Shown here in pieces: positions 48,777-60,646 of a DNA stretch of 64,000 bases. The position numbers and the translations under genes are program-made. Origin of the DNA: Primulina eburnea (taxonomy: Eukaryota; Streptophyta; Magnoliopsida; Lamiales; Gesneriaceae); contig NW_027330829.1 of assembly GCF_022965805.1 (NCBI RefSeq), forward strand, positions 1 through 64,000. Direction: 5' to 3'. The stretch's first letter is position 1, and each line of letters starts with the position of its first letter. Under the pieces are notes generated by a model, which was not told the DNA's origin, searched no databases, and saw only the letters and a program-made list of their open reading frames with translations.

Positions 48777-51067
48777 CTGCTCTTTCTTAAAGTCTTCAAT
48801 ACAATCCTCAGGTGATCTGCATGCTCAGTCAAACTCTTCGAATACACCAAAATGTCGTCAATAAACACAATCACAAAATCATCTAAATATCTCTGAAAAA
48901 TGCGGTTCATCAAACTCATAAACACCGCTGGTGCATTCGTCAAACCGAAAGGCATAACAACAAACTCGTAATGTCCATACCTGGTTCGGAATGCAGTCTT
49001 CGGAATATCAACGTCTCTAACTCGGAGCTGATGATACCCTGATCTCAAATCAATCTTCGAATATACTGAAGATCCCTGTAACTGATCAAACAGATCGTCG
49101 ATGCGAGGCAAAGGATACTTGTTCTTCACTGTTGCCTTATTCAGCTGCCTATAATCAATACACAGTCGCATCGAACCATCTTTCTTTCTAACAAAAAGCA
49201 CCGGAGCACCCCAAGGTGATACACTGGGTCTGATATATCCCTTGGACAGAAGATCCTCCAACTGTGCTTTCAACTCTTTCAGCTCTATCGGTGCCATCCT
49301 ATATGGAGCTCTCGAAATAGGAACAGAACCGGGCATAAGATCTATGCTGAAATCAACCTCTCGAATCGGAGGCAACCCTGGGATCTCATCAGGAAAAATA
49401 TCTGCAAACTCGCAAACCACTGGCAGATCTGCCAATGCTGGGCTCGACTTCAGTAGATCTACTGAATATACGAGAAAGCCCTCTGCTCCTCTCTGAAGCA
49501 ATCTACTCATAGTCAGAGCAGATACTAAGGGAATCCGAGATCTGGAACCCTTGCCGTAAAATTTCCACTCGTCTGTCGTTTCGGGTCTGAATCTGACAAT
49601 CTTGTGGAAACAATCTACAGTGGCCCTGTACTTGGTCAACATGTCTATGCCAACTATACAGTCAAAATCAGCTAAACCAAGTACTACACAATCAAGATCA
49701 ATCTCATGCCCCTCAAACTGAAGCATACAGTGTCTAACAGTAGTCACAGATATCAAACCACTTCCCAACGGAGAAGCTATAGACACTACTGTCGACAACG
49801 ACTCAACAGGCAATGAATGTCTCAATGCAAAATGTTCAGAGATAAATGTATGCGATGCCCCTGTGTCTATCAACACATATGCAGGATAACCGCAAAGGAA
49901 ACAATTACCTGCAATGACGTCATCTGGCGCCTCCTGCGCCTGCTCCTCTGTCAAGGCAAAGACACGTGCCTGCTGTCGAGGAGGCTGACTCACCGTCTGA
50001 CTACCTCCTGGCCTCTGCTGTGTCTGTGTGGAGGGTGGCTGAAAGGAGTGTACAGAGGATGCCTGTCTCTCCATCTGTGGCGCTGGTGCTGATGATCCTG
50101 TGCTCTGGAATCGTTGTGCACCTCTCTGGGGACAAACTCTGGCGAAATGTCCCTGTTGCCTACAGATGTTACAGCGTCCCAGAACTCCTTGACACTGCTC
50201 CGTCGCATGTCGCCCTCCGCATGAACCACAGTATGCACCACTATACTCTGACCCCTGACCTCTCTGTCGAGATCCACTCGAACTCGATGAACTACTCCCA
50301 GATTTCTTAAACTGTTTGCCTTTAGCCTTTAGAAATTCCTTCTTACCACTACCACTAGCTCCGCTGTCAAAACGAGGAGGAGGTGATGGAAACTGTACGG
50401 TCATGGACTGTGGCGGTCTCGGCCCCTGAACACCGTAGGAAGCTCCTCGCTGCCTGATCAAGCCAGCCTCGGCTCCCTTCGCTCGGTTCAGTGCCTCTGA
50501 AAAAGTACTAGGCCGGCCCGTGTTCACCAAAGTAAAGACATCGGGATTCAATCCGTTGATGAACTGATCGGCCACTGCCTCGTCGTTCCCGGCCACATGC
50601 GGTGCAAATCGTAGCAATGCAGAAAATTTAGCAACATACTCCTCGATGTTCCACTGTCCCTGCTTCAGATTCGCAAATTCAGCTCCCTTATCTTTCCGGT
50701 ACGAAACGGGAAAGAAGCGCTGATAGAACTCATCTTTGAAAACTTTCCACGTGATATCAATGCCTCGGTGCTCCAAGGCTCTCTTCGTAGTCAACCACCA
50801 GCTCTTTGCAACCTCTTGCATCTGATGCCCTATCAGCTTCACACGTCGCTCGTCAGTATAGGCCAAAGACTCAAACAGCATCTCGATATCATCGAGCCAA
50901 CTCTCGCACTCTACTGCACTCTCGGTGCCCTTCAGGGTAGGCGGATGGAAAGACTGGAATCTCTTCAATAAAGTCTCCATCGGTGTAGCGGTAACATCCA
51001 TCTGTACACCGGACGTGCTACCCTGCTCTGGCTGTGGCACTCGTCTAGGCGGCATAAATCTGATCAT
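48689..51067 (-). pseudogene. gag-pol: B1 gag-protease-RT, upstream part, ended by frameshift
   Basis: The 792-codon frame starts at 51067; the fifth codon (51055, MPPRRV) is the likelier start because it resembles the family A start MPPKRK. Capsid-type gag lies at about 30-210. A knuckle-like CX2CX3HX4C is at 280-292 and a CCHC at C299, C302, H307, C312. Protease DTG is at 401-403. RT runs to FIDD at 735-738. After L-K-T-L-R (about residue 771) the frame is lost: the plus strand reads TGCTCTTTCTTAAAG where B2 has TGCTCATTTCTCAAAG, one A fewer. The last ~21 residues are out of frame. RT would be cut inside its thumb/connection region, so B1 cannot be autonomous unless this is an assembly error or is rescued by slippage. 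Confidence 0.93.
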
Positions 51068-51297
51068 AAAACTGATTAGTACTCAACCAATATCATCTGT
51101 CTCAGCCCTTCTCTGATCATATACCTCTGATCGAGAATCGGTTCTGATTCAGGCTTGAAATGCTGTAAATCAATTCAGATAATACAACACAACATATAAT
51201 AGGGAAAGCAATAAAGCATGCTAGCATCTCAAAAGCAAGGAAGATGACTCGATCTACCCCGCTCATTCTATTCTATCTCAGTCTACAGAACCTACTG

Positions 51298-51308
51298 CTC
51301 TGATACCA
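51298..51308 (-). other. B1 primer-binding site (tRNA-iMet)
   Basis: CTCTGATACCA on the plus strand; CCTGT separates it from the 5' LTR at 51314. Same primer tRNA as family A. Confidence 0.95.
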
Positions 51309-51313
51309 CCTGT

Positions 51314-53129
51314 TGTGGGGACCCGGGCTCTAACTCAATTCTTTTGGGATTTAATTGGATCTTTGTTCGAAAATGTGGGTCAAAAATTTGCTTTTAACAT
51401 TAATTCTAATGTATAGATAAAGCATAACATATCGTTAACTGAAATAAACAACATAATGTACATACATATCTGTCTAGTACAATCATACACTAGTGTTCGA
51501 ATCTCAAATACAAACATAAGTAGTACAAGTTTCATAAGGAAACACTAGTAATCTGCAATGCCCGAGATCTCCACGCTATCATCATCTCTCATCTAGCTCG
51601 TGACCCCGATCCTGCCCCACCTGTTGCCATGCACACATACAGACACGACAACAGCCGGATAACTCCGGTGAGAACATATCCCAGTATAAAACATGGATGC
51701 ATGCAATGTCATAATCATGTACAATGCATAACATAAATCAAGTAACATGAATATACATCTAAACATGTAGTAGAATACAAATCTGTATTCTACAATTCAC
51801 ATCTTGACTCGACTCTTTTCTAATCTAGGGATCCCGGTGTGAATAAGACGGTCTGTTACCTACCCAACCACTCGGGGCAACGGTACGTCTTATTCCTAGA
51901 CTTCGGTCAACTCTGTATCGAGGGTCTACACATAGAGCAAATCTACTACTATGCGACGATACACCGAAACGTCTAGTTTTGGCAAGTCTGCCAATCTCTC
52001 CTATCTCAGGACTCGAATATAAATCAATAAACAAGGCATTACATAATCAATGTAATAACAATCTAGTATGTGATTTAGGGAAACTCGTATCAAATCTGAA
52101 TCGAGTTGTGCAATCCCGTGACCACATGAATTATACCTTTCTTGTCGCACTGTCTGTCGAGATCTTGAATCAAATGTCAAACCTGTTACTTCAAATCTGA
52201 AATGGCGATATACAAATGTTCTATATCAAACCACAACTCAAGCAAATCTTGGAATAGTAAATAATCAGTCTTGCTACAAATTGACGGCATAACGGCGTAT
52301 TCTCGCAATACCGATCAACTCAAACAATAATACACAATCATAATTCATTCCCAACAACTCATAATCTCATCTACACCTCAATCCACCAGCTAAAATCTGT
52401 AAAATCTTCACATAATACATGCTGGAATTTCGAACAAAAGCATACGATATCCGAAAATCAATCTGATAACGAATCTACGATGCTCGATATACCAAGAACA
52501 CATATTTCTAACAAAATCATAATTTCCCCAATACATAGATTTCGAACCATGCTGAAAAGGAGATATACTTACATCCTTTTGAAGCTAGTGAAGCAAGGAA
52601 CTCAAATCTATACTTGGACTAGAATTTGGATGGGTAAATCTTGCACAAAATGATTTCTAAGCCATGAAGAAATTGAGATATCTAAGCTTGCTCTCGGTTC
52701 ATCCTTGCTGAAAGTGGAGCAGAGTGATTCAGCATCAATCCATATATATATATACATGCCATGTGTCAACACGAAATTCAAAGGTGGCATTTCGCATGCA
52801 ACACCGCGGGTGCGGCAGTGTAAGAGCGCGGGTGCGCTGAGCTCTCGGCAGCCAGAATATTTTCTGAAATTCTTAGACCGCGGGTGCGGTCCTTACATGA
52901 CCGCGGGTGCGGTCTCACACCGCGGGTGCGGTCACGCTAAAACCGCGGGTGCGGTGTCTGTTCGCAAAATTCCACTAATTTCTATCACCTACACCGCGGG
53001 GGCGGTAGTCTAAGCACCGCGGGGGCGGTGTGGCTTCGGCCATGCCTTCAAAATTCTCATTTAAAGGTCATGTATTCTTACCTCTATGAGTCTAGCATCA
53101 ATGGAAACTGATAATTCTCGAGCCTTACA
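51314..53129 (-). repeat. B1 5' LTR (right copy)
   Basis: 1816 bp, the same length as the left copy and identical by eye except one base near 52484. Confidence 0.97.
52802..53044 (-). promoter_or_regulatory. GC-rich hairpin-repeat module in U3 of B1 5' LTR
   Basis: Identical by eye to 46106-46348; this is the promoter-side copy. Confidence 0.7.
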
Positions 53130-53134
53130 ATTGA
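53130..53134. repeat. Target-site duplication of B1, right copy (ATTGA)
   Basis: ATTGA follows GAGCCTTACA; the satellite continues with CAACTTCAG in phase. Confidence 0.97.
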
Positions 53135-54255
53135 CAACTTCAGTTTGTCCATCCGTTTGAGAATGACAAGTAGTAGAAAACAACAATTTTGTGTCAAGTT
53201 TAGCCCATAAAGTCTTCCAAAAGAAACTCAAGAATTTAACATCGCGACCAGAAACAATAGTCCTAGGCATGCCATGCAACCTTCCGACTTCTCTAAAGAA
53301 CTAATCCGCAATGTTTGAAACATCATCGGTTTTATGACAAGCTATAAAATGTGCCATCTTAGAGAATCTATCCACAACAGCAAAAATAGAATCAATCCCC
53401 TTCTTAGTCCTAGGCAACCCCAAAATAAAGTCCATAGAAATTTCAATCCAAGTTCTTTTTAAGAATAGCACGCAAAAGTGTTCCCAAAGTTCTATTGACA
53501 ACTTCAGTTTGTCCATCCGTTTGAGGATGACAAGTAGTAGAAAACAACAATTTTGTGCCAAGTTTAGCCCATAAAGTATTCCAAAAGTGACTCAAGAATT
53601 TAACATCGCGACCAGAAACAATAGTCCTAGGCATGCAATGCAACCTACCGACTTCTCTAAAGAACAAATCCGCAATGTTTGAAGCATCATCGGTTTTATG
53701 ACAAGCTATAAAATGCGCCATCTTAGAGAATCTATCCACAACAACGAAAATAGAATCCCTCCCCTTCTCAGTCCTAGGCAACCCCAAAATAAAGTCCCTA
53801 GAAATGTCAATCCAAGTTCTTTTTAAGAATAGCACGCAAAAGTGTTCCCAAAGTGCTATTGACAACTTCAGTTTGTCCATCCGTTTGAGGATGACAAGTA
53901 GTAGAAAACAACAATTTTGTGCCAAGTTTAGCCCATAAAGTCTTCCAAAAGTAACTCAAGAATTTAACATCGTGACCAGAAACAATAGTCCTAGGCATGC
54001 CCTACCGACTTCTCTAAAGAACAAATCCGCAATGTTTGAAGCATCATCGGTTTTATGACAAGCTATAAAATGTGCTATCTTAGAGAATCTATCCACAACA
54101 ACGAAAATAGAATCCATCCCCTTCTTAGTCCTAGGCACCCAAAAATAAAGTCCATAGAAATGTCAATCCAAGTTCTTTTTAAGAATAGCACGCAAAAGTG
54201 TTCCCAAAGTGCTATTGACAACTTCAGTTTGTCCATCAGTTTGAGGATGAGAAGT
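53130..54255 (-). repeat. Satellite segment 4 (about 3 units)
   Basis: Diverged units between B1 and the B LTR fragment. They include a 10-bp deletion at the ATGCC/CTACCG join (about 53998-54004). The last unit (TGTGCTATC, CCATCCCC, GCACCCAAAA, CATCAGTTTG, GAGAAGT) is the same variant type that follows A1 and A2. Confidence 0.95.
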
Positions 54256-54570
54256 TGTGGGGACCCGGGCTCTAACTCAATTCATTTGGGATTTAATTGG
54301 ATCTTTGTTCGAAAATGTGGGTCAAAAATTTGCTTTTAACATTAATTCAAATGTAAAGTCAAAGCATAACATTGTCTTTATAAGACATAAATAACGTAAT
54401 GTACATACATGTCTGTCTAGTACAACCATACACTAGTGTTTGCATACCAACTACAACATAGGTGATACAAGTCTAAATAGAAACCACTAGAAGTCTTCCA
54501 TGCCCGAGATCTCCACGCTATCATCAACCTCTCATCTAGCTCGTGACCCAGATCCTGCCCCACCTGTTGC
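54256..54570 (-). mobile_element. Family B LTR piece (315 bp) interrupted by B2
   Basis: It begins TGTGGGGACCCGGG like a B LTR and runs to CCACCTGTTGC, equivalent to position ~315 of the LTR. There a second full B LTR starts. Best read as the left part of an older B LTR split by nested insertion of B2, with the remainder beyond the window. The left flank GAAGT (54251-54255) would be its target duplication. It is more diverged from B1 (TTCATTTGGG, GTTTGCATACC). Confidence 0.85.
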
Positions 54571-56392
54571 TGTGGAGACCCGGGATCTAACTCAATTCTT
54601 TTGGGATTTAATTGGATCTTTGTTCGAAAATGTGGGTCAAAAATTTGCTTTTAACATTAATTCAAATGTATAATAAAAGCATGACATATATTTATAATAA
54701 TTAAACAACATCAGATACATACAAGTCTGTCTAGTACAACGATACAACTAATGTTCGAATCTCAAATACAAGTAGTTCAGATCTAGACAAACACTACTAG
54801 TAATCTGCTGCTACACCCGGCATCACCACGCTATCAACTCTCTCTTCCTCGTCGTGACCCTGATCCTGCCCCACCTGTTGCCATGCACACATACAGACAC
54901 GACAACAGCCGGATAACTCCGGTGAGAACATATCCCAGTATAAAACATGGATGCATGCAATGTAATAATCATGTACAAAAGCATAGCATATGTATCAAGT
55001 AACATGCATGTAAATCTAAACATGTAGAAGAATACAAATTTGTATTCAACATGTAAATCTTGACTCGACTCGTTTCTAATCTAGGGATCCCGGTGTGAAT
55101 AAGACGGTCTGTCACCTACCCAACCACTCGGGGCAACGATACGTCTTATTCCTAGACTTCGGTCAACTCTGTATCGAGGGTCTACACATAGAGCAAATCT
55201 ACTACTATGCGACGATACACCGAAACGTCTAGTTTTGGCAAATCTGCCAATATCTCCTATCTCAGGACTCGAATATAAATCAATAAACAAGGCATTACAT
55301 AATCAATGTAATAACAATCTAGTATGTGATTTAGGGAAAAATCGTATCAAATCTGAATCGAGTTGTGCAATCCCGTGACCACATGAATTATACCTTTCTT
55401 GTCGCACAGTCTGTGTCGAACCGAAATCTCGAATACCAAGTAGTCAATACAAATCTGAAATGGCATAAACAATGTGCACTTCAGTCATATACATCTCAAG
55501 CAAATCAATATACAACGCTAACATCGGTTTCAATGCAATTCGACGGCATAACGGCGTAATTCTTTTATACCGGTAACTCAAGAACATCATACTCAATCAC
55601 AATCAACTCATCATCTCATCTAACATCTATATACATGCTGTAATCTGTATATTCTCAATCCAACACATGCTGGAAAATCGAACGTATAGCATACGGCGTC
55701 TGAAATTCGATCCGTTTACGTTTCTACGATGCTTAGTATATCAAAAACACATAATTTATGTCAAATCTGAATTCTTCCAACACATAATTTTCGAAACATG
55801 CTGGAAATGAACAATACTTACATCCTCTTGTAGCCTTCAAAGAGAGGAACACAAATCCTAACTCGGAATATAAATCGGATGCATAAATCTTGCCAAACCA
55901 AGGTTCTAATCCACCTTGAAGCTTGAGGATTCTTTGGAGAAGGAGCTCGGTTCTTATTCTGAATGCCAAAGAAAATAAAGACACCTATTACATATTGCAT
56001 GCAAAGGGACGAGTGTTCATGTTGTTCAAATGACATGCACTACCGCGGGTGCGGTAGTTTAAGAGCGCGGGTGCGCTAAGCTCTCGGCAGCAATAATATT
56101 TTCTGAATCTCGATCACCGCGGGTGCGGCGCTTGCATCACCGCGGGTGCGGTCTCACCACCGCGGGTGCGGTCTTGCACGCACCGCGGGTGTGGTGTTGC
56201 ACGCACCGCGGGTGCGGTGTTGCTTCGCATATTTTCCTCAACTTTCTGTCACCTACACCGCGGGTGCGGTAGTCCTAGCATCGCAGGGGCGGTGTGGCTT
56301 CGGCCATGCTTGCTCAAACTCTCATTTTTCATGTCATGCATTCTCCTCTTCAAGTCTCACATCGATGACACGGACAATTCTCGAGCCTTACA
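54571..56392 (-). repeat. B2 3' LTR
   Basis: 1822 bp, TGTGGAGACCCGGG...CGAGCCTTACA. It is alignable with the B1 LTRs through most of its length but has different stretches, for example 55420-55560 and the region next to the module (55970-56040). Confidence 0.93.
56042..56308 (-). promoter_or_regulatory. GC-rich hairpin-repeat module in U3 of B2 LTR
   Basis: Same layout as B1 with one or two extra ACCGCGGGTG units and point changes (GGTGTGGTG, ATCGCAGGGGC). It ends CTTCGGCCATGC. It is preserved better than the flanking LTR sequence. Confidence 0.68.
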
Positions 56393-56406
56393 TTTCTCCC
56401 CCTCTT
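56393..56406 (-). other. B2 polypurine tract
   Basis: AAGAGGGGGAGAAA on the element strand, identical to B1, adjoining the LTR. Confidence 0.9.
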
Positions 56407-56494
56407 AGACAAGAGTTCGTCCTCGAACTCATAAGCAAGTAATCATGTAAGTATATACAAAATTGTAAAGTCAAAACGGGAAGAAAGACTCACA

Positions 56495-57298
56495 TCATAA
56501 GAATAGCTCGGGATGCCTCTGTCTCATCTCAGACTCTGTTTCCCAAGTTGCTTCCTCGATGCCATGACGACTCCACTGAACCTTCACAAGCGGAATGGTC
56601 TTTGTTCTAAGTTGTTTCTCTTTCCGATCAAGAATCTGTATCGGTCTTTCAATATAGCTCAGAGTCTGATCTAGCTCGGCTTCGTCAGGCTGAATGACAT
56701 GAGAATTATCTGGCATATATTTTCGCAACATTGATACGTGAAAAACATCGTGTATACCGGACAGTGAAGGAGGAAGAGCAAGTCTGTAAGCTCGATCGCC
56801 AATCTTCTCAAGGATCTCGTACGGACCAACGTATCTAGGAGACAACTTTCCTTGCTTGCCAAATCTGACAACGCCTCTGAAAGGTGAAATCTTCAAAAAT
56901 ACTCTATCTCCCTGCTCGAATACCAACGGTCTGCGTCTGACATTGGCGTACTTCGCTTGTCTATCTTGTGCCGTCTTCATTCTCTTCTGAATGATCTTCA
57001 CTTTTTCGGTCATCTCACGAATCATATCAGGCCCTAACTCTGGTACCTCAGAGATATCATCCCAGTACAATGGAGATCTGCACTTCTTTCCATATAAAGC
57101 TTCGAACGGTGCCATCTCAATGATAGTCTGATAGCTGTTGTTGTATGAAAACTCACACAACGGCAATGAATCTTGCCAACTAGTACTAAAATCTAGTACT
57201 ACAGCTCTCAGCATGTCCTCTAAAGTCTGGATAGTCCGCTCTGACTGTCCGTCCGTCTGAGGATGATAAGCAGTGCTCAGGTGTAAAGTCGTACCCAA
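56495..57298 (-). pseudogene. B2 pol fragment: integrase C-terminal half and chromodomain-like tail
   Basis: A 267-codon frame that begins just before the integrase HPQTDGQSE motif, so it has the catalytic Glu but not the two Asp residues. It continues through the integrase C-terminal part ([24 protein letters not shown]) to the EEATWE tail. It is separated from the next fragment by a small deletion at about 57317-57320 (GTGCAGAAGTG against GTGCCAAAAGTG in B1). Confidence 0.88.
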
Positions 57299-57804
57299 AG
57301 CCTGCTGTAAGCTGTGCAGAAGTGAGAAGTAAATCGTGGATCACGATCTGATACGATCGACTTCGGCACACCGTGCAATCTGACGACCTCTCTGACATAT
57401 AACTCTGCCATCTGATCGTGTCGATAGGTCATTCTGTACGGAATAAAGCACGCTGATTTGGTCAGTCTGTCTATCACAACCCAAATCGCGTCACAGCCCC
57501 GCGAAGATCGAGGTAACTTCGTCACGAAATCCATGGAAATGTGGTCCCATTTCCATTCAGGAACAGACAAACTCTGAAGTAAACCTCCGGGCTTCTTCCT
57601 CTCTGCCTTCACCTGTTGGCAATTCAGACATCTAGACACAAATTCTGCAATATCTGTCTTCATCTGCTTCCACCAGAATTGCGTCTTCAAATCATTGTAC
57701 ATCTTTCTGCCACCAGGATGAATGCTAAACCGGCTACAGTGTGCCTCTGACATGATCTGTCGTCTCAAATCTGAAACATCTGGCACTACTAGACGGTTAT
57801 TCAC
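57277..57804 (-). pseudogene. B2 pol fragment: integrase zinc domain and first half of core
   Basis: A 175-codon frame with HHCC zinc-binding residues (HPGGRKM, RCLNC), the first Asp (SMDF) and the second Asp (SDRD). It slips out of frame after RFTSHF at the deletion near 57318. Upstream it is cut off by the nonsense codon at 57835-57837. Part of one broken pol, not a separate gene. Confidence 0.88.
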
Positions 57805-57834
57805 ATACAGAATATAATCTCTGAACTGATATTC

Positions 57835-59533
57835 TTAGATATGTCCAGCTCTGACCATATCAATCGACTTCTGAACACTCGGATCAGTTCTTTGCGCTTC
57901 TTTGATCCTCATAATCAAGTCTGGCTCAATCTGAATCGCAGCAAGTCGCAACGGTCTACTCTCTGTATCAAATGTCAACCCAGACAAGCAACAATCTTCT
58001 ACTAAACTCGATACACCTATAGTCGACAAGGACAAAGAACATACCTTTCGACTTAAGGCGTCTGCCGCTGCATTCGACTTCCCTGGATGGTATTTGATCT
58101 CGCAATCAAAATCTTTCAGCAGATCAAGCCATCGTCGCTGCCTCATGTTCAACTCTGACTGAGAAAAGAGATACTTCAGGCTCTTATGATCGGAATAGAT
58201 CTCAAATTTCTCGCCATACAGATAATGACGCCAGATCTTGAGTGCAAAAACAATCGCCGCCAATTCAAGATCATGAATCGGGTAACGAGTCTCGTGCGGC
58301 TTCAGCTGTCTAGAGGCGTACGCTATCACGTGCCCTCGCTGCATAAGAACACATCCAAGCCCTCTGTGAGATGCATCACAATATACAACGAACTCACCTG
58401 TACCTGAAAGAATCGTCAAGACAGGTGCACTAGTCAGCCTCTTCTTCAGCTCAATAAAACTAGCTTCACAATCTTCTGACCACACAAATGGCATGTTCTT
58501 CTGTGTCAACTGGGTGATAGGCTTCGCTATACTGGAGAAATCTCGAATAAAACGACGATAATACCCGGCTAGACCCATGAAACTGCGTATCTCAGGCACA
58601 GAAGTTGGTCTCGGCCAACTGATCACAACTTCAACTTTACTCGGATCTACCGCAATACCATCTCCAGATATAATATGACCCAAGAAGACGACCTGTCTCA
58701 GCCAGAATTCACACTTGGACAGTTTGGCATACAACTGCTCATTTCTCAAAGTCTTCAATACAATCCTCAGGTGATCTGCATGCTCAGTCAAACTCTTCGA
58801 ATACACCAAAATGTCGTCAATGAAAACAATAACAAACTCATCTAAATATCTCTGAAAAATGCGGTTCATCAAACTCATAAACACCGCAGGTGCATTCGTC
58901 AAACCGAAAGGCATAACAACAAACTCGTAATGTCCATACCTGGTTCGGAATGCAGTCTTCGGTATATCAACATCTCTAACTCGGAGCTGATGATACCCTG
59001 ATCTCAAATCGATCTTCGAGTATACAGAAGATCCCTGTAGCTGATTAAACAAGTCGTCGATGCGAGGCAAAGGATACTTGTTCTTCACTGTTGCCTTGTT
59101 CAACTGCCTATAATCAATACACAATCGCATCGAACCATCTTTCTTTCGAACGAAAAGCACCGGAGCACCCCAAGGAGATACACTGGGTCTGATATATCCC
59201 TTGGACAGAAGATCTTCCAATTGTGCTTTCAACTCTTTCAGCTCTATCGGTGCCATCCTATATGGAGCTCTCGAAATAGGAACACTGCCTGGTACCAGAT
59301 CAATGCTGAAATCAACCTCTCGAACTGGAGGCAACCCTGGAATCTCATCAGGAAAAACATCTGCAAACTCGCAAACCACTGGCAAATCTGCCAATGCTGG
59401 GCTCGACTTCAGTAAATCTACTGAATATACGAGAAAGCCCTCTGCTCCTCTCTGAAGCAATCTACTCATAGTCAGAGCAGATACTAAGGGAATCTGAGAT
59501 CTGGAACCCTTGCCGTAGAATTTCCACTCATCT
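57835..59533 (-). pseudogene. B2 pol fragment: protease-RT linker, RT and RNase H
   Basis: The frame is open from the copia junction (59533) down to a TAA at 57835-57837, where B1 has TCA (Ser, in G-H-I-S-E-Y). It holds RT with [19 protein letters not shown] and LGHIISGDG, then RNase H with YCDAS, HDLELAA and SDHKSL. The [14 protein letters not shown] stretch is in frame here and shows where B1 lost one base. The upstream protease and gag are displaced by copia. The RT domain is otherwise intact. Confidence 0.9.
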
Positions 59534-60646
59534 TGTTAGAGTAGGTGCCCGTCGAGCCAAGTGTTGGCCGAGTGTTCACAATGAAACTCTATGTATAAGC
59601 AGTCTTTATTTTAATAATATTTGAAATTATTATTTTGGCAAATCTTTATCTGTATACCCATGCTAGCTGCATAGATAAAGCCCTTGAATATACGAATAGT
59701 AGAAAGAATATGAGATGCTCATATGATGAGTATCATGAAACTCATATTTGTAATACTGTATATTCTAAACGGTTCCTAGTCGATTCAGCCGCCACTAAGA
59801 AGGATATAGGCCGCTCGAGTTAGAGACTAGTATCTGCGATGTGAGTACCATGTTTCATTGGTAGGGGACATTGTGATGTCCGAACATGCAGATAGGTGCT
59901 CCTTGTAGAGTGCACTGAATAACCCTCCATAAAAGGACTTTCCAAGTGGTTCTCACTTATCGAGTGGAAAAGTCCTGGTTTATGGTTGTACAGAATTAGT
60001 CCTTATGACCCGGGACAACATTGAGACTCTATGTGCTAGAATTACACTTTGACTTGTTTACCGACTCTCATGGGGTCATCAGGTGGCAAGGTTGGGTGTT
60101 CTGTCGAAACACATAGGAGTCGATGCATTGTAGTCGGGGATTCACCGCTTACCTTCGGGTATGGATATCCTATGTGTTATCATGTGTATGTAGATCGAAA
60201 TCTCTGGCCAGAGTATGGTTGTAATTATGAAAGGGGTTTCATAGATTACACCATCGATGCAACTACGACATGACACATAGTATCGATTCTTGGACAACTC
60301 TCGATAAACCAATGGTTGTCGAATCGATCGGGATATATGAGTTGAAGGGACCGTACTGTACGCTAACCATAATTGAATGGTTCTTGCAGGCACTATCATG
60401 TGATACCTAGGGAATCACGTAAGCGATGCTGCTAGGCGTTTAACGTGATTGGTTGGGTACTATCAGACTTGAGTTCTGACGTTCTTACTATCAAGGAGTT
60501 GATAAGTAAGAATGGAGCAATTGGGGTATGCTCGAATAAGGACATGTTTAGTCCGAATCACATGGAGATGTGAACCCACGGCTAGTTGTATCAATGAACC
60601 ATTGAGGGCCACACAAGTACTAGCTTTGTAAATCCCGATGAGAAGT

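Larger units (their letters stand above)
44618..53129 (-). mobile_element. Element B1: very young Del/Tekay-type retrotransposon with RT frameshift
   Basis: An 8.5-kb element on the minus strand. It has two 1816-bp LTRs that differ at one base in my reading (C at about 45788, G at about 52484), a tRNA-iMet primer-binding site, gag-pol, a polypurine tract and an ATTGA duplication. Near-identical LTRs mean a very recent insertion, since both are copied from one template. Pol nevertheless carries a 1-bp deletion. Family B is a chromovirus distinct from family A: the LTRs share little except the GC-rich U3 module, and the proteins differ throughout while keeping the same domain order. Confidence 0.96.
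54571..59533 (-). mobile_element. Element B2: decayed family B retrotransposon, interrupted by copia
   Basis: LTR at 54571-56392, polypurine tract, then pol from chromodomain back to the protease-RT linker, all on the minus strand. At 59533 a copia LTR interrupts it; gag, protease, primer-binding site and 5' LTR must lie beyond 64000 if they survive. Pol has a nonsense codon and a frameshift. Many differences from B1 make it clearly older. If it nested into the 54256 LTR piece, its target duplication is GTTGC (54566-54570). Confidence 0.9.
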
